Positions 48,965 to 61,179 of a DNA stretch of 64,000 nucleotides are shown here, one piece after another. Below the pieces are notes generated by a model. That model made no database searches and had not been told where the DNA came from. It worked only from the letters and a program-made list of their open reading frames with translations. The translations under genes were made by a program, and so were the position numbers. The stretch covers positions 620,001 to 684,000 of the forward strand of contig WACJ01000526.1 of the NCBI GenBank assembly GCA_008973525.1, read 5' to 3'. Source of the DNA: Stenopsyche tienmushanensis. Taxonomy: Eukaryota; Arthropoda; Insecta; Trichoptera; Stenopsychidae. Each line of letters begins with the position of its first letter. Position 1 is the stretch's first letter.

Positions 48965-49469
48965 CTGACGACGCAACCATATTGGCTGAAAGAATACACG
49001 ATCTTCAAAACCTCCTAAATATGATTAACGTTGTCAAAGAAGAGTTAGGTTTGACAATTAACGTCACTAAAACCAAATGGATGACATTTGCATGTCTGCA
49101 GATAAATGGAATGGATGTCGAAGTAGTCGACTGATTTAAATACCTTGACAGCATCCTAATAAAGGATGTAAATCGGTTGGAAGCATTCGAAATGTGGATA
49201 CACAGAAGAATGTTTCGTATACCATGGACCGACATCATGACACAAACGTATTTAGAAGAGCCGTAAACAAGAGAGAGCTGACGACAAACACCAAAATGAT
49301 GAAGATATCATATATGGACGATGTGTTGCTCAGAGATGAATATCGCCTCCTCCGACTGATACTGGAAGGCAAGGTAGAGCTGGCTGCGCAACATTAGAAA
49401 GTGGACCGGAATAAGGATAGTGGACCTGAAAAGGCACAGGAAGAAGTGGATATAAAATGCCAGGGCCTT

Positions 49470-49955
49470 AATATTTTTAAAATGGTATATGTAGAAGGCA
49501 ATAAAACACAATACACATAAGTAAACGTACATAGTCCACTCAAATGACCGATTCTAATGTTTAATTCAAAATTGTACATTTATTGTTCTTCCTTTTATTA
49601 ATTTAACATTGTCTAAAACGCGGTAAAGTTGATGGTCGACTATTCTCCACAAAAGTGAGGTGGATATTTTATCATTTCTCTATAATGTAATATATACACT
49701 TCCGTGTTCCGCGGAACACCTATTAAATTATCGCGGAACATATTTTGGGAAAAACTATGACAGTATATATTCTATGTTCGATAGCGAACTAAGAAGAAGT
49801 TACGATCGTATTTTTTTCCGCGGTTCAGATTTAAATCCGAAATTTCAATTACGTGTTTCTTTGTTTTGGCATTGAAAAATTTTATATAGTAAAGGATATT
49901 GCCGTCAATGAGTTTCCTTAAATTTCATCTCGGGGTCTAATAAATAACCGATGGT
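49470..49955. other. Intergenic DNA between RT relic and gene promoter
   Basis: It contains GTTCCGCGGAACACC (a palindromic block, 49700-49714) and ATCGCGGAACA nearby, reminiscent of the GCGGACCCC blocks of the hAT MITEs, but no termini could be placed. Confidence 0.35.
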
Positions 49956-49959
49956 AGAA

Positions 49960-50242
49960 GGTCGCGGGCTAAATTTATCCATCGTCTGCTGCCCGGGAAT
50001 TCTGGAAACTGTCAACATGGAGGTTCAAACTTAGGTCGATAAAGTGCAAAGGGGCTTGGATTTGCGCCTTATCGATTTACCCCCACCGTCGACGCCAGCG
50101 CCCTAGACGCCCCAACTTGGCGGCAGCCCCGTTATCGAGAGCCGGCAGCCAACCGGGGTGGACTCGTGTTGTGATTGTTTAAGTGCCAAGCGAAAAAAAA
50201 TATCCTTAAAATCGAGTGTCGGCTTCAGTGAATAGTGTAGAA
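49960..50242 (+). promoter_or_regulatory. Promoter and 5' UTR region of the BCAR3-type gene
   Basis: The stretch is GC-richer than anything for several kb on either side. It contains TATCGATTTAC (DREF-like) at about 50081, GTTATCGAGAG at about 50131, and GCTTCAGTGAATAG at about 50222-50235, which fits an arthropod initiator (TCAGT). The initiator lies about 15 bases before the ATG, so either the leader is very short or transcription starts further upstream. No TATA box at the expected spacing. Inferred from motifs only. Confidence 0.45.
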
Positions 50243-53200
50243 ATGTACGACGCAATGACGGTGAGCAAGTTTTATCTCATTTATTTTTTAATTTATTAAA
50301 AATTGCATGACGCGCGTATTGTATATAACACTTCAAACAATCCCCCGGCCCTCCCGGGGGAGTGCCGATCGCGTTTACTAGATTACTGATGAAGGATGAA
50401 AGCTGAAAGCATGAAAAACCTTGTAGTTGTACAATTTATAAAAAATCAATACCGGACACCGTTCTTAAAAACAACATACATATATTTAAAACGTTTTCAC
50501 GAACGATTGCACCTATTACAAATTTATTTTAATAATAAAAATAAACATTGATTTACGACATTTCCTTGAATAAATAAACAAGGAAGATTTTTTATCACCA
50601 TGTGCGAGATAAGTGAGGAGTTTAGGACGCAAGGTAAAACGATAATTTCGTTGAGAAGATAAAAATGCCAATAAAATAGGATTGTATGATAAGCTAATGT
50701 AATAAATATTTGTTTGCGTATTCTTTTTGAAATTCCGTATTTTGAAAATCTCACGTGTAAAAATGTATTTTCACTATAACAATTTTTATTGAATGATACA
50801 TTTTGAATTTAAAAAATGATTTCCTACTTTGAAAAGCTATATTTGTATGTAAAGATATCTTCCTAGCAACGGGATGGCGGAAAATGCAACCCGCGCGTGC
50901 GAAATAGAAAGCAGACAATAGCACGCCGTCGGGTGCAACAAGTGGCCCATTCAAACTATTATGCATATAATTGTATTGACAACCATAGAATCCAGGAATT
51001 CTTGCAGAATGTCAACGTGCAGCCGATCGCATCCAGGTCGAACATCTCGAAAGGGTGTGGTCTATTTGCAGCTAGCTGATGCACGCATGTGCATTTTGCG
51101 TTGCAACCCAGATGGATTAATCGATACAGTGAACAAAGCGCTCAAACATGTCTAACGAATAGCGGCGATGTATTCCAAATGAAATGCTTTCCTTCATGTA
51201 TTGCGCGATGGTTTAAACGTTTGGCGATTTTTCTTATTTTTTGGAAGAATGAATAATGATTTGATTTTCAGGAACAGGAGAGAGGGATGGAGTTGAAGAG
51301 GCAGCTGGATTGGGAGCTGTCCTTAGATAGCAGGGAACTGGTGTCCCATGGATGGTATCATGGGCCGCTGGAGAGGGCCGCAGCTGAAGCTCTGCTTCCC
51401 TACGATGGTAGTTTTTTGGTTCGCGATTCGACCACCCAACCAGGACACTACGTTTTGAGTTGTCGTCAAGGACCACATTTTCTTCACTTTGTCATAAACC
51501 GCGTAAATACAAAAAAAAATATTTATCATTGAATATGATAATTTATTTAAGCACAGCAGAACCTCAATAATGCGAAAAACCAAACGCCTGAAGAAGCTCG
51601 AATAATCGAACAATCTATTAACGGCTCAAGATGAACCAACATTGGCATCAATCTTATCCAATTCATCTTATAATTTGTGTTTTAAGCTCAATTATTTCCA
51701 TATTAACACTTAACTGGACTCACTATTTTTAGCCACACTTAAGATTTATGATTCAAATTGAACCCACACAAGAAAATCAATCGTTACAAGCATATTTTTG
51801 TATTATTTGCGTTGATATGCTCCCTTTGATGGCCCTTCGACGAGTGCTCACAAATGATATTCAAGTGCCACATCAAATGGTGTTTTTTTCATCGGTATTT
51901 AGGCGACTCTAGTCCTACAATGCGATTGTATTACTCACTAGAACCAAAAAATAACGTTGACACATCGGGAAAATCGAACACAAATGAATATGTCATTTAT
52001 CCTGCTTGAAAAACAGTTATTTTCCCGACTGATAAGATTTATTTAGCGAATTCGGATAATCGAGGTTCCACTGTATATTGATTATGCTAAAAACAATTGT
52101 TCGATCAAGTTTTTAAACCAAAATAACATGCAATGAATTCATAAATGTAAGATTTCATTATTGATTTTAGGTGGTGATCCAACCGGATACAGTCTACGAA
52201 CACTTCCAATATCAATTCGAACATGAGGCTTACGATACTGTTCCAGATTTGGTGACATCTTATGTTGGTTCAGGAAAGCCCATATCGAATGCCTCCGGGG
52301 CTAGGATAACGACGCCTTCCAATCGTAATTCTGCAATTTTGTGCTGCCAGACTGGTGCTATCAACCACTGGGCTAATAACGCAGCTCCGAGCTCTTGCAT
52401 GCCCAATACTATCTGGAATTACTCCCTGTATTGCTCCAATTCAGGGCAGATCGTATCACATAATTCTAGCGATAGTCTTAACTTAAGTAACCCTTGCAGA
52501 GCAACTTCGTCATGCTCCTCTCCAAACGTCAATTATCCTGTCGAAACCAATAGCCTCAACAACACCCTTCGCAAGACCAATTCCTTGTGTTCCCCATTTA
52601 ATATGAAACAAATGAGCAGTGCATTGAACGAGGAAATGCAAATCTCTAGAGCCTGTAGCAGTAAGAATTGTCTTTGTTCGCCGGTTGAACTCCACGCTAA
52701 TCGTGCCGCTGGAGAGACCATTAACGTAAGTAGCAATTGGAAAGTGACTGACTCTTACAGCGCTACAAAATCAACTAGCTTTTGCGAACCAAATAGCTTA
52801 TTTAATAACCCGTACAATGCTTATGCACCGCAATGCGAGTCTGCCGAAGCAAATTATAATTATAGAAAACAACGATCCCATTCTCTGTCTCCGGGTGAAC
52901 TGTTACAGATGTCGTATCAAAAAAGCTCAAGCGCCGATGGTATAATTCAAGGCGCCAATTCCAAAAAGCTGCACACGATCAAGTCGGAATCGTACAAAGA
53001 CGATCTCAAGATAGAATCGTGGGAGACGGGATCCCAAGGAAGCCCACCGGCTAAACCGGCGAGGACGCAGCCTCCAGCATATCAAGCTTCCGGATCTGAT
53101 TCGGGAAACGGATCGGGAGATTCAGCGCAAAGCTCAGCACCGGGAGACACTCCACAATCGGGCGAAATCCCCAGAAATGCATCCAAACCCACGATGCGAC

Positions 53201-55416
53201 GCCCAGACATTGCCTACGCAGAAGAAATGCTGATGCAAGCATACACTCTTGAATTCAAAGAGGTGTCCGTCATCAACACGGAGAACTTTCGATCTGCGCT
53301 CTTCTCCTCGATGGACAATAAGCCACTCGAATCGGATACGTTGCAAGCTATAAAGCTACTCTTGAGAACATCCGGGCCCATGATCTTAGCAAATCATCTA
53401 ATGCGAGTCGACTTGAAATTCATTCTAAGTCCCAATACGGCAGGAAAGAACTGCAACCCGTTGGAGAAAATATCCGGACTCGAACTATGCCTTTTGGCAC
53501 ACGGACATCAAATGAGATTAGACATCCTAGAAAGGTAAGCTTGAACTGATTTGCAGCAATGTAACAATTTCACAAACAGCATGTGCGATTCTTGAATAGC
53601 CAAACAATGCGAAAAACGCTTTGCGAACGATAAATCTGTATGATCGTGATAATATGCATTAATTTTCATTGTTATAGGGCGGAGTGCATGAAATTTTTCA
53701 TAGTGGTAACAATTTTGACATGTCAAACGGATACAGAACGAGCCGACGTATTGAACGATTGGATTCAATTGGCCATCGAGACCAAAACGGCGCTTGGTAA
53801 TCTTTTCGGATTTTCTATCATCATGATGGGACTCTGTACAAAACAGGTAAATCGAATGAGTCAAACTCTGTTCATCTCTGTAAATCAGCTACAACGTAAC
53901 GCGTACAATGCATTAATTTAAAGGTGGAGTGCATGGAGAACATGTGGAATATTCTAAGACAAAAGCATACATATTCTGCATTCACTTTCGAAGCAAAACT
54001 AAGACCATGCTTCAAGACAATGAACGATTGCGCAGATTCGCCGCCGCCCAATACCACTCTGCCACATCTGTTGCCAATTGTAACTCTATTCCACAGCTCA
54101 GGTATGTAACATAGCCATATGAACACATTAGAACAGCGCCTTAGTTGATTGACATCCACGGGCAGGGGTGCTCAGTTCAATTCTCTAAATTATTTGCTTA
54201 CCTCTATGGTGGCAGAGACCTCGCAGGTCTAAGACCTCATGTATTCCTTCAGGCAACCCTAACCGGCACCAACACGAGACGGTTGTCCAATTTAAGCTCG
54301 GGGGTGTCTTCGGAAATGTCCTGCCAGGGCATTCTCGGGCGCCATCTTCGCCTCCTTACAAAATTTGCCCATCACAATATTGCTTTGCTGGAACTGGAGT
54401 TCCGCACAAGTGCAGTGTTACCTGCCCAAGACCTTCTGGATTTACAAACTGCTCTAATAATATGTTGCCGGAAGGTATTGTTCATATCCTCATTTATACC
54501 TTCAGTGTTCGCCTTTTATTAACGAGATAAGTTCGATTCATTGATCATGTTTCATACCCGATTTCGGCTTTTATGGGACGAAAGTATCCCCCAATCCGAA
54601 AAGCGATTTCGAGCTGCCCGCACCCCAAATTCAAGTCTAAGCGATCGTCTTCTGTAAGCAATGAGATTAAACACTTGAAGGCAGCGACGTTTCAAAGAGT
54701 CGAGTAGTTTCTTTGATGGAAAGAATCCCGATCCCCTTCATATGTTTCGTCTTGCTTCTGAGGACTCGATCGACGGTTCTTTGTTTTCCGTTTCCAATTT
54801 GATTCGCTTTTTACGAGATCGACTTTTACTCATTGTAAAGCGGTCGCGAGCTATTTTTCTTTTGAACAGGTTATTTTTTTTAGATTTTCCGGTCATCGAT
54901 GTATTGATACCCATATTATTGTTGAAATTGCACGTGAAAACTCATCTTATTGCATTTAATTGATGTTTGGCGTTTGGTATTGTTGCTTTTTATCTTTTAG
55001 TTAGTTTTATGGAATGCTTGTTAGAAGGTTTTCTCTCCTTCTTTTTTGGTGTTTTAACAAAAAAAGTATTGTATTGTTACATAATATTGTCGTGTTTTTC
55101 AGAGGTAGAAAAACTATGGGATGTATTTGGAGCTCACACTTCAGATTTTGGATTATCTGTGATAGCAGCACATCTAGAAGCTGCAAGACGTTTCCCAGAA
55201 CAATTATCAGTTTATGATAGAAATGCTCGCGCTGCTTTGGCTGCTACTCCTGCTCCTGTGGATGAAGACTTGCTCGACTTATTCCGCACTGAATTTCACA
55301 TAAAATTTTTATGGGGTGCTAGAGGAGCTCTTTCGCCTCCATTTGAACGTCATTCGAAACTGGCTGAAATCTTAACGACAATGGCTGAACGATATTTGAA
55401 TCCGGTTGGAAAGTAA
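50243..55416 (+). CDS. BCAR3: NSP-family SH2 adaptor with RasGEF-like domain (BCAR3/SH2D3 type)
   Basis: Spliced coding sequence: 50243-50260, 51272-51502, 52171-53534, 53678-53846, 53924-54101, 55103-55416. All introns are GT-AG, phases agree, and the sum is 2274 nt, giving 757 residues (family usually about 700-860). Residues 33-125 form an SH2 domain (GWYHG, then FLVRDS with the phosphotyrosine-binding Arg at about residue 57, closing with YVGSGKP). Residues 126 to about 410 are a Ser/Asn-rich linker with a Pro-rich PPAKPARTQPPAYQ. The C-terminal 330 residues are the CDC25/RasGEF-like domain, recognisable by HGHQMRLDILER, LPHLLPIVTL, HLEAAR and FHIKFLWGARGA. In this family that domain is catalytically silent and binds Cas scaffolds, linking receptor tyrosine kinase or integrin signals to Rap/Rac and cell motility in the cytoplasm. 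Exon 1 supplies only six residues, so alternative first exons are likely. AATAAA at 55998 could end the transcript. Confidence 0.88.
50860..51130. other. GC-richer patch in intron 1
   Basis: This lies inside the first intron of the BCAR3-type gene. Overlapping 60-64-codon frames lack domains. It may be an intronic enhancer or an alternative first exon (CAGCTAGCTG and GATGCACGCATG motifs). Confidence 0.3.
51554..52073. mobile_element. Tigger-like MITE in intron 2 of the BCAR3-type gene
   Basis: The right end ...CGGATAATCGAGGTTCCACTG followed by TA reads in reverse complement as CAGTGGAACCTCGATTATCC, a classic pogo/Tigger terminus. The left end CAGCAGAACCTCAATAATGC is its decayed partner. The interior of about 480 bp is AT-rich and noncoding. 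Confidence 0.65.
54163..54480 (+). other. Coding-like open segment in the last intron of the BCAR3-type gene
   Basis: The plus strand is open from about 54145 to 54519, with coding-like composition up to a CGGAAG/GTATTG donor-like site at 54477. Peptides include LRPHVFLQATLTGTNTRRLS and FAHHNIALLELEFRTSAVLP. AG acceptors at CTCGCAG/GT (54221) and GGCAGAG/AC (54215) match the phase of the upstream exon. Its 3' phase does not match the next exon: splicing in would give a stop (TAG) within two codons. The NSP family does not need this segment, since direct 54101-55103 splicing restores the family alignment. It could be an alternative, truncating exon, an unrelated decayed sequence or a nested gene fragment. 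I do not recognise the peptide. Confidence 0.4.
54530..54760. other. GC-richer intronic patch
   Basis: It lies in the last intron of the BCAR3-type gene, beyond the open segment. No frame carries a recognisable peptide. Possibly part of the same unexplained feature. Confidence 0.25.
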
Positions 55417-55997
55417 TTTTATTTTTAATATTGAAAGTTTTTTAACATTTAACATGTTACTTTATGCTAGAGAATGAAAGATGGATTTTTGAAAGATTTC
55501 GTTTATATGATTTCTATCGTGCTAGCATAAAGTTATGAGGATGTCAATATTTTCTTTAAAAAATATAATTTTTACAGGCTGATCAGTGTTGATCAAAGCT
55601 TCCAATTTCCAAAATCGAAAATCAATCGTTTATTACAGCATAAGCTAACTTTCTTTTGGTGGGTACAATTTTGGAAGTTTTGATCGACCTAGCTCTATTT
55701 AAGACTGGTCTCGTTCAATGATTGCTGAAAAAATTCCGAAGGAAATGTGATGCATTCTAATGAATTTGAAAGCCTATGAAGTTGAAATTCCACCCATATT
55801 AAATAATTATTTGGCATTGATCGATTTTAAAAATTTCATCTCAAAAATCACATCTCATATAAATCTACTCATTTTATTATATTAAAACACCTTATAATTC
55901 AATATCGCGTTATAACCAAACCACGTTGTACGAGGGTTACTAGTATTCTTATTCACAAAAATGTATTTAAATTAATTCATAATTGTTACATATATTT

Positions 55998-56003
55998 AAT
56001 AAA
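55998..56003 (+). terminator. Candidate polyadenylation signal of the BCAR3-type gene
   Basis: The first AATAAA hexamer I find downstream of the stop codon, 582 bases on; a second follows near 56027. The 3' UTR would be about 0.6 kb and AT-rich. Confidence 0.4.
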
Positions 56004-56049
56004 TAATGCAATTTCAGCTGTGGCAAAATAAACCATAATCTAATTGCAT

Positions 56050-57555
56050 CTTTGTAATCCCTTTACCTATAAATGTGGCGGTAACTGTAGCATGAAAGGG
56101 ACAAAAACATATTCATAGAATATATTATTAATAATCGGTGTTAATTCTCGTACAATTACAATTAATCAGTGTTTATTAATCAATACTATTCTTTCTGACA
56201 TAAACCCAATAAATAATTGATGTGAATTAATTCTCTTAAAGAATAGATCAAATATTTCCATAAGTGTAATGATTTACTAATGAAAGTAACATTGATGTTT
56301 ATTTATCAAAATATTCTCAAGAATCAATATACTTGTAAGATTATAGATGATATTGATCAATTCACATAATTAATATATCTATGTGTATACTTCCACCGAC
56401 CCCAATATTTTGATCTTTATTAACCCTATCTTTGCGCCACATAAAAATCCATTTTAATTCTAATTCTGACCAATTTTCTATAATAAAAATATATTTCTGA
56501 AGACATTTATTTTAGGTTTCTTCCAAAATCGATCGATATTAGTAAAAGACTGATAGACGAATAATTTAATTATTTTTTTCCAAATGTTTTATTCCTATCT
56601 TCTGATATTGTTTTGTTACGTTATTATTATAAATTCTAACCTTAACCACGTTAATCCCACTCCCCAATCCTTAGATCTTAGAATAGCAAGTACGAAAATT
56701 TTACTTAGATATAATTATTGACTTGAGATAAAATTAACAAAAATATATATACATGTATGAAAATCGTATGATAAAAAGAAGAAAAACCTGGACGGTGATA
56801 AACTTTATGATATTATTTAATACTTATTTAAAAAAAAATGTTTCTAAAACAAATATATAAATTGATGCATGAGATATGTTCATATAGAAGCATATATTTA
56901 TATATTATTTTAGTGTCTTTATGTGATAATAAATGTAATTAAACAAAATAAAGTGTGACTTAACAGTGTTCGTTTTATTATAATATTCTTTGAACCGATA
57001 AAGCGTCATCGATCCTATTTGAGTATTTAAGACATTTCTATTATAACAATTGATGTTATGCTTAGGTGAACCTTCCAAGTTCGCCATTAATGACTTATAC
57101 ATAATTGGAAAAATACTGACGATATCATTATAATATTCATATTTTTAAATCAATTGTCAGTAAGAAAAGTTTCAAAAAATGTAATACATAGTTAAAATAC
57201 AGAAGCTGTTTAGCTGGAAACTGCATCAATGTCCGGCCATCAACACTCCTCCTTACGAGAGGAGTAGTAATCTTTAATTATCAAATAATGCAGATTTTTA
57301 TGCCTTTTTTTCAATTTTTTTTAAAAAACATCTGGAAACGATGGTTATGATTAATAAAAAAATATGAATGTATATAAAATAATTTTATTTAAGCACCAAA
57401 TATATAATTTTTTAGATACATTTAGATTGCCCAAAATATGATAAATAGTATATTAAGCGTATCGATAAGTTCTTGCCAATTTTGATAGACTGATATGAAA
57501 TAAATGTTATTTTTGGTAATGGTAAAATATAAAAGACCAAAACCGATCAACATCC
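56050..57555. other. AT-rich intergenic DNA
   Basis: Nothing was recognised apart from a small stem, ACTCCTC...GAGGAGT, near 57247-57267. Confidence 0.4.
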
Positions 57556-57559
57556 GCAT

Positions 57560-58450
57560 TATATGCTGTTTTTTTTTTTGATCAAGGCCACAAAAGCCAT
57601 AAATGAAGTGTCTTTAATTCGGATTTAAATTAGGGGACCGATGTTTGAAATATATACCCCTAGAACAGGAAAATCCTTAAATTTTGACGAAGACATATTT
57701 GAGAGCCATAGTGGACAGCAGATCTTCGATTAAATATTGAAGAATTATCGCAGAGGATGCATTCACCGTCGTCGACAGCTCAAGAGCATTTAAAACGTAT
57801 CGGAAAGACGAATCAAATGGGGATTTGGATGCCGCACAAACTGTCCGACGATAACAAATGAGAGCCACGAAACACGTCCAAAGTTTTGTTGTCAAGACAA
57901 AAAGTTCGTCCCTTTTTTGCACCGAATTGTGACTGGGGATGAAAAATGGGTTGTTTATGACAGCATAAGTCTTAAAGTCAATGGCTTTCGCCGAGACCAA
58001 AACCATTTCTAGATGACCCGCAATATTCTGTTGTGCGTTTGGTGGGATATTCAAAGAATTATTCATTATGAATTTTTGAAACCCGGCAAAACAATAACTG
58101 CATGTGTGTATTGTCAGCAATTGGAAACGGCGGGAAAAAAAATAAGAGTCAAACGTCGAGAATTAATCCGGAACAATTTTGTTATTCTGCAACACGACAA
58201 TGCAAGACTCCGTATGGTGAAGAAGACGATCATCAGGGAATGAAAACGAAAAGAACTTCCAGACCCTCTATATTCACCAGATCTGATTCCGACGGATTAT
58301 CAATTTTTCGACCTCTGGCACATTCCTTATAAAGGATTAATTTCGAAAAGCAACTAAAGTCGAAGATCATATTTATACATATTCCGACTCAAAACCAGAA
58401 GAATGTTTCAAAAGAGAAAAACACGAAAACCCGTGGAAAATAGTTAGTAA
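57560..58450 (+). pseudogene. Mariner transposon, second family, inactivated
   Basis: Plus-strand frames give FLHRIVTGDEKWVVYDS (first catalytic Asp, about 57915-57965), LCVWWDIQRIIHYEFLKPG (about 58030-58087), VILQHDNARLR (second catalytic Asp, about 58180-58212) and YSPDLIPTDYQFFDLW (third catalytic Asp, about 58270-58317). This spacing is that of DD34D mariners. Frameshifts and stops interrupt it. A distantly similar mariner lies at 61780-62620. Confidence 0.85.
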
Positions 58451-58459
58451 TAAAAGAAA

Positions 58460-60250
58460 TTATGTTTTGTAAGATTTTGTAAATAAAAATGAAAAACTTA
58501 AATTAATTCTTTAATTGCTAAGCAATCGGCAAAGACTTCAATACGCCTAATATTTTTGTACTTTTTCCATATGGTTCTATTATGCGTATACAAGACTAAT
58601 TTTTGCGATATATTTATTATTGTATTACACTTTATGAACACTAGATAAAGCTTATAATTATGGCAAATTTTAAGTCATTTGCGACAGCGACTTATGCAAG
58701 CTTTAATTCCTAACGCTTGGCAACAATAGACTCACACGCGAGTCTCTTAGTAATCTTTTGAGAGAGCGAATTAAAAGACTCACATATGAATCTCCCATCG
58801 CGAAAGAGTTATTAATACCCACTTAGATTTAGAAATAGTAGCTTTATAAAACTTTAAAGCAATATTTTTTTGAAGGAAGATAAATTGTCAAAATTTTGTT
58901 AAACAGTTTCAGAACAGAATATTTCAATGCATTTACATTACTTTCTTAATTTTTATTACAAAATGTTGTTTAATGTTGAGAAATACCATAGTATTTAAAA
59001 TTAAATGCTGTATAAAAACTCTAGTTATGCATTTTTCAATAAAATGATGAATATCAATTTTTGAACAAATAATGATAACAAATATCAATTAATTAACATA
59101 TAAATGGATTAGGTCTACCAAAAATCAAAGTTTTTTCCAAATTAATACAATTCATTTTATATATATTTATGGCTAAGCTACTGATTATTTTTTTGATGAG
59201 TAATTCTTACCATGTGTTGCATAAATATATCATGCTAAAGAATAAATACCACTTTTTTCTGATATCTAATACAAAAAAATTAACAAAAACATTTTTGAAT
59301 GTATACAATGAAAAATACATATGAGTTTGAATTAAAAGTTAACTGTCTTGGTTGTGATCAGAATTATCTAGGACAATTCTCTCAAACATGTTATTCACAG
59401 TTGAAATAATATAGAAACACATATCTGTAAATAATAAATCACTAGGGGGCACACCTAATACAATATTTTCATATAATGGTTGATCAAGAAATGTAGTGTT
59501 GTATTCATTATTAAAAAATTAATACTGACAATACTGTTTTCAACTTTTCTTATCAATAGAAAGACTCTTTTCAAATGAATTAAAAATGTTTAACATAGCA
59601 GAAGACTTTCATTTTTGTAAAATTCAAAATCTTTCAAATTAAACGTTTATTGTGATCTAGTATCATTATTATAAAATTGTAGACCATTACTGTTTGATAT
59701 GGCACAAAATCTTTTAACAATAATATTAATCTCACTAATGTGATAACTTCAACCCTACTTTAAATTACTTCTTTGTGACTAAATTTTAAAATAGTCATTT
59801 AAAAACTATTTAATCTTATCAAATATTGAGAATTATTTTGTTTATAATAAGGCAATCATTACTAAGTGAATCTCATCATGTGCATTGTAAAATCTTTTCT
59901 TTATGAAATATATACTTTCTTAGTTTGAATAAACAATGTGACATTGTCATATTTTATATCCGAGTACAGAAATATGCAACGGATATGCAGAACGAGATTA
60001 TAAAAAAAGCACTTTTTTAAAAATGTATACATTATTTTATTGCTGATTAAGATTCTTAAGCTATAACAAAATAACTTCAGTTACGATAAGCCATAAAACT
60101 AAAATTATTGATAACACAATTAAAAAAGATATCTATAAATATAGAAGAGGAATGAACAAATAAAATACAAAAATTTAATAAAACACAATTGATCAAATAT
60201 ATACATTATGACCACCCTACCGCTTTCTTAAAATTAAATAAACGCCATAT
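58460..60250. other. AT-rich gene desert
   Basis: No exon, RNA or element was recognised on either strand. Confidence 0.45.
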
Positions 60251-60260
60251 TTCCCTTTAA

Positions 60261-60819
60261 GGGGGGAAACCAGTTTAGACGGTTCGAAAAATCGATTTAT
60301 TTTTTATTTTATAAATTATTAGTAAAACTATTCAAGAATATGTTTTCAAAGTTTCACAACAAAATTCCGATTTTTTCCGATGTTATGAGCACTATAGTGA
60401 ACACAAATCGATGCTGGAACACGCGACAATTAGTACGGAGTACTAATTGTAGAATGGTAAATCGTAACATTTTGTTAAGACACTCCTAAAAGACGTAATT
60501 TTTAATTTTTTTAATCAAAACTGAGTATATATTCTTAAAAAAATACATTATTAATAAAATCAAAATACTGTATTGATTTTTAATAAAAATTGTGACTTTT
60601 ACAATTCCCGCCAATAGCAAACTCTGATGGCGACCTTCCATTTACAGAAGCTTATAACTCAGATATTTCCGGCGGAAATGAATTTAAAAAAAATTCAGAT
60701 GTATTTAAAAGTATTAATAAGATATTCTCAAAGTTTAAATAAATTCTAATTATTCCTTTCCTGTTAAAAAAAATCACGAAAATCACTAAAAAATCTGCCT
60801 CCTAAACTGGTTTCCCCCC
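60261..60819. mobile_element. TTAA-flanked MITE with 18-bp perfect TIRs
   Basis: GGGGGGAAACCAGTTTAG (60261-60278) is exactly inverted as CTAAACTGGTTTCCCCCC (60802-60819), with TTAA on both sides (60257-60260, 60820-60823). The 559 bp interior is noncoding. It is a deletion derivative of the longer element at 28930-30410. The perfect TIRs suggest it is younger than most repeats here. Confidence 0.85.
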
Positions 60820-60858
60820 TTAAGGTCGTTTCACCCTAAGGCAAAATTGTACCCTATA

Positions 60859-61174
60859 TTAGGGGGACCGAAAAACTAACAATAGAAGAAGCATACTTGC
60901 AACATTTTATCCTATTTTAACTTGAGACGAGAAGTGAGTGCTGGTTTCCAGATAAATACCTATTCCAACCTCTTAATCAACACTAGCAATAAAGAAAATC
61001 CTTCTTTGTGTCTGGTATTTGTTTAGAGTTATTATCAAGAAGAAAATTAAAAAATTACCTTTACACCTCAAAAGGTAATAGAAAATTATTTTTTTGATTA
61101 GTATTTAAGATCTGTTTAATAAATAAATGTTATTCAGCAAAGATAAAAAATTGATTACTTTTCTGTCCCCCTAA
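60859..61174 (+). mobile_element. Mariner-like MITE, short relative of 1547-2358
   Basis: TTAGGGGGACCGAAAAACTA at the left and CTTTTCTGTCCCCCTAA at the right are flanked by TA. The right third matches the left third of the 1547 element in reverse complement, so this is an internally deleted copy in the opposite orientation. It lies 39 bp from the TTAA MITE. Confidence 0.8.
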
Positions 61175-61179
61175 TATTT

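Larger units (their letters stand above)
46990..49460 (+). pseudogene. Non-LTR retrotransposon reverse transcriptase, split by a hAT insertion
   Basis: Plus-strand frames give, in order, a pre-RT region (KLHKRVKEISGTTRKTTPVC near 47065), DEISVELLKL (about 47285), a DWLKSTFVTLPKK block (about 47383-47420), ACIIDYEKVFDRVKHTTLMK (about 47646-47702), a RVRQGVFCHP block (about 47820), and RYADDATILAE at the catalytic site. The last motif is read by joining 47942-47956 to 48973 onward. The thumb-region sequence follows with LGLTINVTKTKWMTF. Stops and frameshifts abound. The element is of the RTE/Daphne-like endonuclease-RT type by general resemblance; clade not settled. It predates the hAT insertion. 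Confidence 0.8.

Noticed and set aside
49690..49830. CCGCGG-containing blocks resembling a third hAT MITE
   Set aside because: No CAG...CTG termini or target duplication could be located.
54553..54660. Minus-strand exon-like frame with a CTTACAG acceptor
   Set aside because: Only about 34 codons, antisense within an intron, with no partner exon.
57244..57270. Short stem ACTCCTC/GAGGAGT
   Set aside because: Seven-bp arms are expected by chance in a window of this size.
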